DNA of 20,167 bases from a virus. The position numbers were made by a program, and so were the translations under genes. This document shows positions 10,711 to 18,257 of the stretch, one piece after another. Positions within the stretch are counted from its first letter, which is position 1; each line of letters begins with the position of its first letter. A model generated the notes under the pieces. The model was not told the DNA's origin. It did no database searches and was given only the letters and a program-made list of their open reading frames with translations. Location: positions 1 to 20,167 of the IMG/VR virus record IMGVR_UViG_3300009610_000995; one strand, given 5' to 3'.

Positions 10711-11187
10711 ATGCCCGCAGAACAAGAAGAAACCGAAGCCGCCGCCATCCCGCCAAACCAGATCCTCGTAAGGGCTTTTCGTGGTTACCTTTATAGCCCC
10801 ATCACCAAGAAGCTTTACTCAGCCGTCACGCGCGAGGAGAATGGCCCCTCCACTTTCGAACGCCCGTGGTCGGTGCAGATCGGCTTCGGCTTCGAGACCC
10901 CCATCGTCGCCCTCTCCCCCCTCGACTACCCCACCGCCGAAACCGCCGAGTGGACCCTCACCTGGGCGCGCACCAACTGGCCCACCCTCACCTGGGACAT
11001 CGTGGTCCCCGAGCCGTCCGGCGGCTTCGTCACCGAAAGCCAATACCTGCTCGTAGCCTGGAACGGCCAGGATCTCTACGAGGCGTACTCAGCGGGGCAG
11101 TGGGCGTTCCTGTATGACCGGGACGGTCAGGACGCAGCCTATCAAGCCCGCACCGCGGAGTTGAAGCAAGCCGGCTTCGCAGTCTAG
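10711..11187 (+). CDS. hypothetical 158-aa protein
   Basis: This 158-residue protein has an acidic, alanine-rich N-terminal tail (AEQEETEAAAIPP) followed by a folded domain rich in aromatic residues (FRGYLYSPITKKLYS, WSVQIGFGF, WTLTWARTNWPTLTWD, AYSAGQWAFLYD). The tryptophan density and strand pattern suggest a beta-rich fold. I do not recognise a family. The ATG at 10711 has AGGAG seven bases upstream. It is followed two bases later by the methyltransferase GTG start, so they are likely in one operon. Confidence 0.7.
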   Translation: MPAEQEETEAAAIPPNQILVRAFRGYLYSPITKKLYSAVTREENGPSTFERPWSVQIGFGFETPIVALSPLDYPTAETAEWTLTWARTNWPTLTWDIVVPEPSGGFVTESQYLLVAWNGQDLYEAYSAGQWAFLYDRDGQDAAYQARTAELKQAGFAV

Positions 11188-11189
11188 CC

Positions 11190-12368
11190 GTGGTCTACTA
11201 CAACGAGATTGACGAAGCCAAAGCCGAGTGGTTAAAGGAACTGATCAAGGAAGGAGTCATTGCCGATGGCCTCGTCGACCGGCGTTCAATTAGAGATGTT
11301 TCCCCTGGAGACCTGGACGGATTCATCCAGTGCCACTTCTTTGCCGGTGTGGGAATCTGGTCCTACGCCCTCACCCTCGCCGGCTGGCCCGCCGATAGAG
11401 CCGTGTGGACCGGCTCCTGCCCCTGCGGACCCTTCTCTTCCGCCGGCAAAAGAGCAGCGCAAAACGATCCAAGGCATCTTTGGCCAGACTTCTTTCGCCT
11501 CATCGAAGCACGAAGACCTGTCTGCGTCCTTGGCGAGCAGGTATCGTCGATTGACGGCCTCGGCTGGCTCGACCTTGTACTCGCTGACCTGGACTCAGCG
11601 GCTTACACCCTCGGGGCACTCGATATCTGCGCAGCGGGCGTCGGCGCTCCCCACATCCGCCAGAGGCTCTATTGGGGCGCGCGGCTGGCCCACGCCCACC
11701 AGCGAGGATGCCAGCCAGTCGAACCGGTCGAACATGGAGGAGCGGATAGCGCGCACAAACTGGAATTCGATCTGCCTCGGGCAAATGGCCCATCTGGCGG
11801 GCTGGAACACGCCGAGGGCGACGGACGGATCGAACGGCGGGCCGAATCAGGCCAACGGGGCCCTGTCGGCGGATGCGGCGATGTGCGGCTGGGCGACTCC
11901 GACGATGCGCGACTCGACCAACGCGGCCAACGCGACATGCTCCCGCTCGAACCCGGACTCGCAGCACCACGACGGCTGGACGCTGATCGACCAATCGAGG
12001 TTGGTGGGCTGGGCCACTCCGAAAGCCTCGGATGGGGACGGCGGCAGGACGACGATGACCAAGGGCGGGGGCAACTCCCATTTACAGATCGAGGCCCGTT
12101 TAACGGCTTCTGGCGAGGGGCCCACTGGGTTCTTACTCGGCCCCAACGGCTGGGAGACGTACCCAGCCTCCGGCCAATTGAACCCAGGCCACTCCCGCTG
12201 GCTGATGGGAATCCCGGCGATCTGGTGCGAGTGCGCCATCCGGGCTTCCCGCTCGCTCAAGGCGAAGAAGCGCGCGTCCTCCGCCTCCGCGGTTACGGGG
12301 ACGCAATTTGCGCCAGTCAGGCCGCCTTCTTCGTGAAAGCTTTCATGGAAGAGTTGGAAGAAGAGTAG
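11190..12368 (+). CDS. C5-cytosine DNA methyltransferase
   Basis: This 392-residue protein is a phage cytosine-C5 DNA methyltransferase. Visible motifs are I (FFAGVG, about 50-55, SAM binding), IV ([12 protein letters not shown], 75-86, with C79 the catalytic cysteine of the PC motif), VI (GEQV, 115-118, the ENV site), VIII (IRQRLYW, 156-162) and a C-terminal motif X-like [14 protein letters not shown]. Residues about 165-330 form a glycine- and arginine-rich stretch that serves as target recognition region and is coded in parallel with another protein in the +1 frame. The GTG start at 11190 lies two bases after the upstream stop. It probably modifies phage DNA against host restriction. Confidence 0.87.
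   Translation: MVYYNEIDEAKAEWLKELIKEGVIADGLVDRRSIRDVSPGDLDGFIQCHFFAGVGIWSYALTLAGWPADRAVWTGSCPCGPFSSAGKRAAQNDPRHLWPDFFRLIEARRPVCVLGEQVSSIDGLGWLDLVLADLDSAAYTLGALDICAAGVGAPHIRQRLYWGARLAHAHQRGCQPVEPVEHGGADSAHKLEFDLPRANGPSGGLEHAEGDGRIERRAESGQRGPVGGCGDVRLGDSDDARLDQRGQRDMLPLEPGLAAPRRLDADRPIEVGGLGHSESLGWGRRQDDDDQGRGQLPFTDRGPFNGFWRGAHWVLTRPQRLGDVPSLRPIEPRPLPLADGNPGDLVRVRHPGFPLAQGEEARVLRLRGYGDAICASQAAFFVKAFMEELEEE
11266..12336 (+). CDS. protein encoded inside the methyltransferase gene, another frame
   Basis: A 356-residue frame lies wholly inside the methyltransferase gene, shifted by one base. It does not look like a chance frame. It repeats a GWxTPxxxD motif four times ([36 protein letters not shown]) and has [20 protein letters not shown] and the ending [17 protein letters not shown] recall this pattern from proteins annotated in many phages beside or inside cytosine methyltransferases, with no known function. 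The ATG at 11266 has AAGGAG nine bases upstream, a good ribosome site; an earlier TTG at 11260 is less likely. Serine/proline richness is partly imposed by the overlap. Confidence 0.62.
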   Translation: MASSTGVQLEMFPLETWTDSSSATSLPVWESGPTPSPSPAGPPIEPCGPAPAPADPSLPPAKEQRKTIQGIFGQTSFASSKHEDLSASLASRYRRLTASAGSTLYSLTWTQRLTPSGHSISAQRASALPTSARGSIGARGWPTPTSEDASQSNRSNMEERIARTNWNSICLGQMAHLAGWNTPRATDGSNGGPNQANGALSADAAMCGWATPTMRDSTNAANATCSRSNPDSQHHDGWTLIDQSRLVGWATPKASDGDGGRTTMTKGGGNSHLQIEARLTASGEGPTGFLLGPNGWETYPASGQLNPGHSRWLMGIPAIWCECAIRASRSLKAKKRASSASAVTGTQFAPVRPPSS

Positions 12369-12513
12369 CGAGACGCGCCGCGCCTTTGTACAATTGAATC
12401 TCGCCACGAAGAAGCATGGAGGAGTGAGCTGGTAACTCGGAGGAGGCCGGCTCACTTTGACTTCGAGAGCACTGCGTCCGATAATCAGATTCGATCCATC
12501 TCATTACATCCAA

Positions 12514-12545
12514 GGCATCGGGACGATCCCGGTGCCTATTTTTTT
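12514..12545 (+). terminator. rho-independent terminator
   Basis: A 10-bp hairpin (12514-12523 with 12527-12536, one G-T pair, 3-base loop CGA) is followed by TATTTTTTT. It ends the transcript through the methyltransferase gene. It is the clearest terminator in the window. Confidence 0.85.
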
Positions 12546-12572
12546 GCCATAACCTCCAACGAGGAATATACT
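12544..12572 (+). promoter_or_regulatory. promoter TTGCCA-17-TATACT overlapping the terminator
   Basis: TTGCCA (12544-12549) begins inside the terminator T-run; TATACT (12567-12572) follows after 17 bases. The predicted start is next to the ATG at 12580, again close to leaderless. A GAGG sits about 15 bases upstream of that ATG but would not be in such a transcript. Confidence 0.55.
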
Positions 12573-12579
12573 CAACAGC

Positions 12580-12711
12580 ATGCCGCCTGAAGAACCGGAA
12601 GAGTTCGAACTCGACCCCGACATCCCCCCCGCCCGGTATGATCCCATCGAGAACGAATCCGATATCCCCGACCTGCCCGAAGACGACGAGATGGAAGTGA
12701 AGGAGATCTGA
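12580..12711 (+). CDS. 43-aa highly acidic protein
   Basis: This 43-residue protein is strikingly acidic: MPPEEPEEFELDPDIPP at the start, NESDIPDLPEDDEME near the end, and only a few basic residues. It is probably disordered. Small acidic phage proteins can act as DNA mimics or inhibitors of host enzymes, but no motif supports this here, and a structural or chaperone role is as likely. It has its own promoter just after a terminator, and converges with the HNH endonuclease gene one base after its stop. Confidence 0.6.
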   Translation: MPPEEPEEFELDPDIPPARYDPIENESDIPDLPEDDEMEVKEI

Positions 12712-12712
12712 C

Positions 12713-13270
12713 CTAGAGCAGGTGTCTCCAGGATCTTCCTGCGAGGAGGTCGCGGATGGATGCATGGTCCACTCCGAACTTTGCACCGAGTTTATTCCGG
12801 CTGATAGAACCGGTGGCATAGAGCCTTCTGATCTCGATCACTTCGGCTTCTTTCAACTTGGAGAAGGAGCACTTCTCTCCGCGCACTACCAGTTCCGGGT
12901 GTCTGTTGGCGTAGTGGTTCTCCCCGGTTGGAAGAAGGCCCTTGGCCAAGGCGTCACGGGTATTGTCCGCTATTGTGCCGAGAAACAAATGCGCGGGGTT
13001 ACAGCAGGCTTTCACATCACATTTGTGACAGACGCAGAGAGGACCGGGGTCCACTCCATAGGTGAGAAAGTAGGCCAAACGATGCGCTCTAGCGCGTCCC
13101 TGCCGCTTTGCTCCCAAGCCGGTGTTGTAACCAAACGCTCCGTATCCGCTCACCGTGTGGCCTGTCCACAACCAACAGTCCTCCAGCCCGCGCTTGTCTA
13201 TCTTGGACCATAATTTGACGATGTCCTTTTCAGGAAGTTTGGGCAATGGGTTAGGCTTAGGATCAGCCAT
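12713..13270 (-). CDS. HNH homing endonuclease
   Basis: This 185-residue protein is a free-standing HNH endonuclease of the phage type. It has WLWTGHTVSGYGAFGY (33-48), RAHRLAYFLTYG (61-72), the metal/active-site block CVCHKCDVKACCNPAHLFLGT (79-99, with H82, cysteine pairs and NPAHL) and DNTRDA (103-108). A C-terminal helix-turn-helix follows (KLGAKFGVDHASIRDLL, 160-176) that would direct binding. The ATG at 13270 has AAGGAG five bases upstream. It lies on the opposite strand between rightward late genes, as expected for a mobile homing gene. A longer reading to 13357 adds only an unlikely N-terminus. Confidence 0.88.
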   Translation of the reverse strand: MADPKPNPLPKLPEKDIVKLWSKIDKRGLEDCWLWTGHTVSGYGAFGYNTGLGAKRQGRARAHRLAYFLTYGVDPGPLCVCHKCDVKACCNPAHLFLGTIADNTRDALAKGLLPTGENHYANRHPELVVRGEKCSFSKLKEAEVIEIRRLYATGSISRNKLGAKFGVDHASIRDLLAGRSWRHLL

Positions 13271-13396
13271 GCGATCTCCTTCACAGATTGCAACGGTCAG
13301 GGTCGACGCGGTGTTCGAAGCACTGCGCGACCCGAATCTATTGTGCCAGAAAAGCATCCGGGTGTAGCATGAGTTTCACCCTCAAAGGAGAATCCG

Positions 13397-14278
13397 GTGG
13401 CAATTGGAACACAGCTTGACCAATTTGGAAGGCCAATCGACAACAGCTTTTTTGGAGGCGGAGGTTTAGGCTCGGCATTGGCCACGCTCCCCGGCACCCC
13501 CGTCTTGGACGGCGGCACGAACGTCAGCAACACGCCCGCACCAGGATCCGGGCAAGGCATCGGCACCACCACCGGCGGCGGCGGCACACCCAAACTACCT
13601 GACGATCCGTCAGCCAGCGGGCGCAATACCGGCGAGACCGGCGGCTCCCGCATCCCCCCGCCAAATCCCGTGGCCGGCGTCCAACAGCCCGGCGCCAACT
13701 TCTGGGGCGAACAGAATCCTTGGGCGCAGAACGTGGGTGCGTCGATCAACGATCAACCGGTGAGCTTCGCTTCTCCCGGCAATCCCAACACAAATTATGT
13801 GACCGAGGATGCAGCCAAGAAATTGGGTTCCACGTTTGGGGCGAATGTTGTCAGCCAGAATCTTTCGAATACCGCCAGTCCCGGTTCCTCTGCTCCAAGT
13901 GCGCCAATGTACGCTTTGGATTTTGGACGTGGCGACCCGCAAGATGCCGGAATGGGAGCTTGGCAACTGGCAAGGGGCGATAGCCCCGAGCTTGTGGCTC
14001 AACGCTACGCTGCTGGTCTGAACAACACTGGATGGGGGGGGCCAGCTCCCGCCACCGCAAGGGCGGATAGTGATGGGCTCTGGAATTACAGCACGCCGAT
14101 CAGCACGAATACCCCCACCGCCGCTCAATCGGGCTTCTTCGCGCCACAGCCGGACGCAGGTGCCGGGCAGTACGCTCGCAACCTCGCCGGTGAAGGTAAT
14201 TACGGGCAGTCGAGCGGCTCGGGAGCCGATCAAGCAGCCCTTATCCAATGGCTCCGTTCCCAACTCGGCCAAGCGTAA
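13397..14278 (+). CDS. low-complexity phage structural protein candidate
   Basis: This 293-residue protein is rich in Gly, Ser, Pro, Asn and Thr, with almost no hydrophobic core: GGGGLGSALATLPGTP, SGQGIGTTTGGGG, then PGNPNTNYVTED and QWLRSQLGQA at the end. It starts with MAIGTQLDQFGRPIDNSFF. Such disordered proteins are common among phage virion or ejection proteins, but no domain is recognisable. The GTG start at 13397 follows AAAGGAG by seven bases. It lies upstream of the terminase genes and after the inserted HNH gene, so it may belong to the head or tail gene block. Confidence 0.65.
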   Translation: MAIGTQLDQFGRPIDNSFFGGGGLGSALATLPGTPVLDGGTNVSNTPAPGSGQGIGTTTGGGGTPKLPDDPSASGRNTGETGGSRIPPPNPVAGVQQPGANFWGEQNPWAQNVGASINDQPVSFASPGNPNTNYVTEDAAKKLGSTFGANVVSQNLSNTASPGSSAPSAPMYALDFGRGDPQDAGMGAWQLARGDSPELVAQRYAAGLNNTGWGGPAPATARADSDGLWNYSTPISTNTPTAAQSGFFAPQPDAGAGQYARNLAGEGNYGQSSGSGADQAALIQWLRSQLGQA

Positions 14279-14282
14279 TTTG

Positions 14283-14312
14283 TTGACTCGTCTGCTCTTG
14301 GGAGCGTAAACT
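14283..14312 (+). promoter_or_regulatory. candidate promoter TTGACT-18-TAAACT
   Basis: TTGACT (14283-14288) and TAAACT (14307-14312) are 18 bases apart in the gap before the small terminase. No TCTANNTAGA operator is present. The transcript would have a leader of about 140 bases with three hairpins: 14315-14329, 14376-14405 and 14409-14441. Confidence 0.5.
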
Positions 14313-14408
14313 TGCGGCATTGGGCCGCGACTAATCTTCCGGCCTCCGACAGTTGTTTGGGCACGACTTGTATTTGAGCGGGTCGCTCGTGATCCATCCC
14401 CGCTCATC

Positions 14409-14441
14409 GGGGCCTGATGTTTCCGCAACCGATCAGGCCCC
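14409..14441 (+). terminator. strong hairpin before terminase (terminator or leader)
   Basis: GGGGCCTGAT and ATCAGGCCCC form a perfect 10-bp stem with a 13-base loop, followed by CTATTTAGG. The tail is weakly T-rich. It ends six bases before the AGGAA ribosome site of TerS, so it could terminate read-through or control translation. Confidence 0.5.
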
Positions 14442-14458
14442 CTATTTAGGAATTTGAT

Positions 14459-14953
14459 TTGGCAACCGAACTCAAAAGTCTGTCCTACCGTCACCAGGCT
14501 TTGCTGAACTGGATGCTGGCAAATCCGCATCGCCAGTTGCGGGAAGCAGCCATCGAACTCAATTACGGCCGCCAATACATCCACATCCTGGTACACAACG
14601 ATCTCTTCCAGCAGGCTTATAAAGAAGCCTGCAAGGAAGCCGGGAAGGAAGCCGTCTTTGTCGGTGCCCAGATCACGGACAAATTAAATTCTTTGGCCCA
14701 CCGCGCGCTTGATGAAGTGGATAGAAGGCTCGAAGAGAACGAGCTCGAGTCGCGCGAACTGCTCACCGCCGCCAAGCTTTCTCTGACCGCCCTCGGCTAC
14801 ATCAACCCCAAGGGCTACTCGACGGACATGCACGTCCACTCGCACCTCCAGGTCGACGTCAACATTATCAATGAGGCGCGCGAGCGGGCGCTCCAACGCC
14901 GCAGCGCCGTGCCCCTCACCCTCGAAGCCAACCTCGAAGAACAGGAAAGTTAG
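14459..14953 (+). CDS. small terminase subunit (TerS)-like protein
   Basis: This 164-residue protein lies just upstream of the portal-terminase block and has the make-up of a small terminase: an N-terminal DNA-binding helix-turn-helix (YRHQALLNWMLANP then LREAAIELNYGRQYIHILVHND, about residues 10-48) followed by long charged helices for oligomerisation (ITDKLNSLAHRALDEVDRRLEENELE, about 71-97). It recognises packaging sites in phage DNA and hands them to TerL. The start is TTG at 14459 with AGGAA six bases upstream; this codon gives the best fit to the MATELKSLSYRHQ start. The next gene begins right after its stop. Identity is inferred from position and fold pattern. Confidence 0.72.
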   Translation: MATELKSLSYRHQALLNWMLANPHRQLREAAIELNYGRQYIHILVHNDLFQQAYKEACKEAGKEAVFVGAQITDKLNSLAHRALDEVDRRLEENELESRELLTAAKLSLTALGYINPKGYSTDMHVHSHLQVDVNIINEARERALQRRSAVPLTLEANLEEQES

Positions 14954-15742
14954 ATGCAAACCACCACGATGGAAGAACTCGCCGAGCGCCTCTACACGGC
15001 CAAGGCCCAGATGTCGGACTGGATGACGGCGGAGACGCTCGCCCCCATTCCGGCGTGGAGTGAGACCCAGCGCACCGTGAAGAATGCCTGGTACATTGTC
15101 GCCCAGGAAGCCATCGACGCCGGGGAGGAAGCTCCTCCGCCCCCGCCGCCTATCCTCTTTGAAGCATCCGCCGGCGAGTCGGCCGATCCCAAGGCGATCG
15201 AGATCCTCGGCCCGCGCCCCCAATGGGCTGCGCTCCCCGAGAGCCTCTCCGCCGACTGGGCCGCCGTGGGCGAGGTGGCCTCGGATGTGATGGAAGATCT
15301 GCGGCGCGATGTCAAGCCGCTGCCCCTTAAGAAGAAGATGCACGCCGAACCCACCGAGCCGCCCCCCGGCGGGACGCTGCCCGATGTGGCCGGAGTCACC
15401 ATTGCGCCGCTCGAGCAGAACTTCCCCTCGACCGGCGGCACCGGCGCGGTCACGGTCACCATCACCGAACCGGGCATCGATAACACCTGGCAGGTCGACA
15501 AGCAGAGTGAAGCCACCTGGCTGACCATTGACTCACCAGTCGAAGACACCCCGCAGTCAGCGGACGGAACCGTGAGCTATACCGTGGCAGCCAACACGGG
15601 TGCGACCGAACTGCGCGGCGCGCTCTACATCAACGGCAAAACCCACACGGCCATCGTGGCGCCCGCCGCCGCCGGCACCTTTGCCGCCCAATCCTCCGCG
15701 CACGCCGCCGCCACCACCACCAAGAAGGCGAATCATAAATAA
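14954..15742 (+). CDS. BACON-domain protein, late operon
   Basis: This 262-residue protein has three parts. Residues about 6-54 (EELAERLYTAKAQMSDW to AWYIVAQEAI) form a helical module that also starts the next protein. Residues about 60-140 are proline-rich linker. Residues about 148-236 look like a BACON-type immunoglobulin-like domain: FPSTGGTGAVTVTI, TWQVDKQSEATWLTIDSP, GTVSYTVAANTG and GALYING (with W179 and W189). BACON domains of phages are thought to bind glycans or mucin-like surfaces. It starts directly after the TerS stop, and AGGAAAG lies inside the TerS end. A virion-surface or decoration role is plausible. Confidence 0.7.
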   Translation: MQTTTMEELAERLYTAKAQMSDWMTAETLAPIPAWSETQRTVKNAWYIVAQEAIDAGEEAPPPPPPILFEASAGESADPKAIEILGPRPQWAALPESLSADWAAVGEVASDVMEDLRRDVKPLPLKKKMHAEPTEPPPGGTLPDVAGVTIAPLEQNFPSTGGTGAVTVTITEPGIDNTWQVDKQSEATWLTIDSPVEDTPQSADGTVSYTVAANTGATELRGALYINGKTHTAIVAPAAAGTFAAQSSAHAAATTTKKANHK

Positions 15743-15756
15743 GGAGAAATAACGAG

Positions 15757-16122
15757 ATGACAGATACGAGCTACTCGAAACCCGAACCCACGCCGCTCCC
15801 CGCCCCCGGTACCGAGCCGACCGCCGAAGGGCTGGCCGAGAAGCTCTACGAAGCCTGGGCGTCTTACTGGAAGACCGAGGCCAAGCGCCCCTCCTGGAAG
15901 GAAACCGACCTGTCCGCCAAGCTCCGATGGCGCGCCGTGGCCAATCTCGCTATCGGCCGCGGCCCCTTCGACGACCCCGACGAACACCGCCGCATGGTGG
16001 AGGACGACCGCTGGGCCTTCCAGCACGTCCGCGACATGGCCTTCGCCGATGCGCCCGGCGCTGAGCCCAAGCCCAAGCCCGTTCCGCCGGCGCCACCGGT
16101 GGCCACGCCCGCTCACAAATAA
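15757..16122 (+). CDS. 121-aa protein sharing a module with the BACON gene
   Basis: This 121-residue protein begins with a proline-rich start and then the helical module TAEGLAEKLYEAWASYWKT, WKETDLSAKLRWRAVANLAI (about residues 22-67), which parallels residues 6-54 of the BACON-domain protein (LAERLYTAK, WSETQRTVKNAWYIVAQEAI). A second helical half (DDPDEHRRMVEDDRWAFQ) and a proline-rich tail follow. The two neighbours probably arose by duplication. Function unknown; position between TerS and TerL suggests a packaging or head role. The ATG at 15757 has AAGGAG ten bases upstream. Confidence 0.7.
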   Translation: MTDTSYSKPEPTPLPAPGTEPTAEGLAEKLYEAWASYWKTEAKRPSWKETDLSAKLRWRAVANLAIGRGPFDDPDEHRRMVEDDRWAFQHVRDMAFADAPGAEPKPKPVPPAPPVATPAHK

Positions 16123-16125
16123 CCG

Positions 16126-17637
16126 ATGAAGCAGAAAGCTCCCCCGTCCGTCGACCTCAACGAATTAGTATCGTTGTGCGCCACCGACGGGGAGCTGTTC
16201 TGCCGCACCTTCTTCCCCTCCGCCTTCCGCCAGTCCTCGCCCGAATTCCACCGCGACATGTGGGCCGACCTGATTGACCCGGGCGTCAATCTGTCCGCCT
16301 TCTCGGTTTTTCGCGGAGGAGCCAAGACCACCCTGCTCCGCTCCTTCGTGGCCTGGAGTGTCGCCTATCGCGCCTCGCGCACCATCGCCTACCTCGGCGC
16401 CTCGACCGATAAGGCGCACGAGTCCGGTGACTGGCTGCGCCGCTTGATCGAGGGAAACTCCGAGGACGGTCTTTCCTTCGCCCAGGTGTTCGGCCTGCGC
16501 CCCGGCAACGTATGGAACTCCGACCGCCTCGATATCCTCTGCCGCTTCGAAGCCTCGAAACCGGAAACCACCATCACGCTCGTCGCCCTCGGCATCACCT
16601 CCTCGGTGCGCGGCCTCAACATCAATAACTTCCGCCCCGACCTGGTGATCCTCGACGACGTGCAGACCGAGGAGAACGTCGGCAACGAGACCCAGCGCTC
16701 GAAGCTGAACGAACTCGTCTACGCCTCGATCGTCAACACGATGGCGCCGCGCAGTGAAGCGCCCAATCGCAAGATGGTGCTCTCCAATACGCCCATGCGC
16801 CCGCAGGATCTCATCGCCAAGGCCGAGCACAACCCCGACTACAAGTTCCGGAAGTTCGGCATCCGGGACGAGGCGGGACGCAGCCGGTGGGAGGAGCGCT
16901 TCCCCACCGAGGAGATCAACCGGGAAGAAGACGCGGCGCGCCGCGAGAACCAGTGGGCTTACTTCGCGCGCGAGAAGTTATGCTGGCTCGTCCCCGACGA
17001 AGGCCAGTTCTTCCGGCCCTCCGACCTCCGCTTCTATGAAACACCTCCCGCCAATATGGTCACCGCGTATGCGATTGATCCGGTGCCGCCTCCCACGGCC
17101 GCCCAGGTGGCCGGAGGCATGTCGTCGAAGGACTTCGAGGCGCACGTTGTCGTGGGAATGACCGCGAGCCGCGATGTCTACGTGCTCGAGATGTCCACCT
17201 CGCGCTCTCATCACCCCGACTGGTCCGCGAATAAGTTCTTCGAACTCGCCGGGAAGTGGAAACCCATCCGCTGCCGCGTCGAAGGCATCGCCTACCAGGC
17301 CACCTTGAAGTGGTACCTCGACGAGCAGATGAAAAAGCGCGGCCGCTTCCACGTCGTCGAGATCTACAAGGACCAGCGCGCCAAACCCATCCGCATCCGC
17401 CAGTCGCTCGCCGGCCTCGCCTCGAATGGGAAACTCTACGTCCAAAGATCGATGATCGACTGGCTCGCGCAGTGGGAGACCTACCCCGGCTGCGACCACG
17501 ACGATCTGATGGACGCGACGGCGATGGCCGTATCACTCGTGCTTGAACTCGGCGACGGCATGGGCGACTTCGAGGATATAGCCGGCTCCGGTGCCATGAA
17601 ACAACTGGAGTACGCAGGATATAGGCAGTGCCCATGA
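16126..17637 (+). CDS. terminase large subunit (TerL)
   Basis: This 503-residue protein is a phage terminase large subunit, the ATPase-nuclease that packages DNA into the prohead. The ATPase half has a variant Walker A, FRGGAKTT (62-69; Gly-Gly-Ala-Lys in place of the usual G-x-G-K), and Walker B VILDD (174-178). The nuclease half has the RNase H-like acidic residues D318 (YAIDP), E386 (VEG), and the cluster DHDDLMDA (D457-D463). Length and order are usual for the family. The ATG at 16126 lies three bases after the upstream stop. It is followed 10 bases later by a holin-like gene. Confidence 0.92.
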   Translation: MKQKAPPSVDLNELVSLCATDGELFCRTFFPSAFRQSSPEFHRDMWADLIDPGVNLSAFSVFRGGAKTTLLRSFVAWSVAYRASRTIAYLGASTDKAHESGDWLRRLIEGNSEDGLSFAQVFGLRPGNVWNSDRLDILCRFEASKPETTITLVALGITSSVRGLNINNFRPDLVILDDVQTEENVGNETQRSKLNELVYASIVNTMAPRSEAPNRKMVLSNTPMRPQDLIAKAEHNPDYKFRKFGIRDEAGRSRWEERFPTEEINREEDAARRENQWAYFAREKLCWLVPDEGQFFRPSDLRFYETPPANMVTAYAIDPVPPPTAAQVAGGMSSKDFEAHVVVGMTASRDVYVLEMSTSRSHHPDWSANKFFELAGKWKPIRCRVEGIAYQATLKWYLDEQMKKRGRFHVVEIYKDQRAKPIRIRQSLAGLASNGKLYVQRSMIDWLAQWETYPGCDHDDLMDATAMAVSLVLELGDGMGDFEDIAGSGAMKQLEYAGYRQCP

Positions 17638-17647
17638 AGGAGAACAA

Positions 17648-17851
17648 ATGGATCAGTTAATTCAGTTGATCATTTACATCATAGTGTTCGCCGTCGTCGG
17701 GTACGGGCTTTGGTGGGTCTGCGTCAAGTTCGCCCTGCCGCAACCCATTGTTTGGATTGTCGGAGCGATTTTGCTGATCATCCTGCTCCTGTTCGTCAGC
17801 CATCAACTCGGGGTCGGCGGCGCCGGCGGGAGGCTATTCCCTGCGCGATGA
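17648..17851 (+). CDS. two-helix membrane protein, holin-like
   Basis: This 67-residue protein has two transmembrane helices, about residues 4-28 (IIYIIVFAVVGYGLWWV) and about 33-52 (IVWIVGAILLIILLLFV), joined by a KFALPQP turn, then a small Gly-rich tail. It resembles the short two-helix membrane proteins common in phages (Thivi_2564-like), and a holin role in lysis is possible. It starts after the TerL stop with GAAGGAG upstream. Its TGA overlaps the next ATG (ATGA), beginning a chain of overlapping tiny membrane genes. Confidence 0.7.
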   Translation: MDQLIQLIIYIIVFAVVGYGLWWVCVKFALPQPIVWIVGAILLIILLLFVSHQLGVGGAGGRLFPAR

Positions 17852-17970
17852 CTCTCAAAACCAAGTACCGGATTTCGATCATCGGCGACGTGGCCTACAA
17901 AGCCTCCATGCTCGCCGGATTCTGCGGAGCGGTCTACATTCTCGCCGTCGGTTTGGCGCACTATCTATGA
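17848..17970 (+). CDS. 40-aa single-helix membrane protein
   Basis: This 40-residue protein overlaps the holin-like gene by four bases (ATGA). It begins MTLKTKYRISIIG and has one hydrophobic helix (about residues 20-39, MLAGFCGAVYILAVGLAHYL). The basic N-terminus suggests N-in, C-out. It is too short to name. Membrane peptides next to a holin can be antiholins or spanin-related, but this is inferred only from context. Confidence 0.6.
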   Translation: MTLKTKYRISIIGDVAYKASMLAGFCGAVYILAVGLAHYL

Positions 17971-18102
17971 AAATCCCGAGCCAACCTCCGCGTCTCCATG
18001 CGAACATGGGATTCCTCTACGGTTCGGAATTTCTACAACATGGGACGCACGCCACTCCGCTTTCAAACCCTGACCGGCCTCGAACCAGCCTGGAGGAGAC
18101 CC

Positions 18103-18180
18103 ATGAGTTGGCCGGAAATCGCGATAGCCGTCCTGATTCTGATCGGCGTGGTCTACCTTATTTGGGAACTCCGCAAATGA
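18103..18180 (+). CDS. 25-aa single-helix membrane peptide
   Basis: This 25-residue peptide starts MSWPEIAIAVLILIG and is nearly all one transmembrane helix with a charged end (WELRK). The ATG at 18103 has GGAGGAG eight bases upstream, a strong ribosome site; the frame is open from 17998 but the upstream part is unlikely protein. Its TGA overlaps the next ATG (ATGA). The 132 bases between 17971 and 18102 hold no convincing gene. Confidence 0.58.
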   Translation: MSWPEIAIAVLILIGVVYLIWELRK

Positions 18181-18257
18181 CGGACGTACAGTTCTACATC
18201 CTGTTGATCGTGGCGTGCGTCGGCTTCCTGTTCGCACTCCGGGAGTTGGGCAAATGA
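18177..18257 (+). CDS. 26-aa single-helix membrane peptide
   Basis: This 26-residue peptide starts MTDVQFYILLIVACVG and ends LRELGK, one helix and a charged tail much like the peptide before it (ELRK). Both ends overlap neighbours as ATGA, including the portal start at 18254. The similarity of the two peptides suggests duplication. A longer frame from 17967 reads through this segment, but its N-terminal part has no protein-like features. Confidence 0.6.
   Translation: MTDVQFYILLIVACVGFLFALRELGK

Noticed and set aside
12419-12510. A tRNA-like sequence with GAGCTGGTAACTC and TTCGATCC
   Set aside because: No consistent acceptor or anticodon stem could be drawn and the T-loop lacks its closing pairs.
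13610-14596. A 328-residue leftward frame over the low-complexity gene
   Set aside because: It covers the terminase leader and start as well as the rightward gene with good ribosome site, and shows no recognisable motif.
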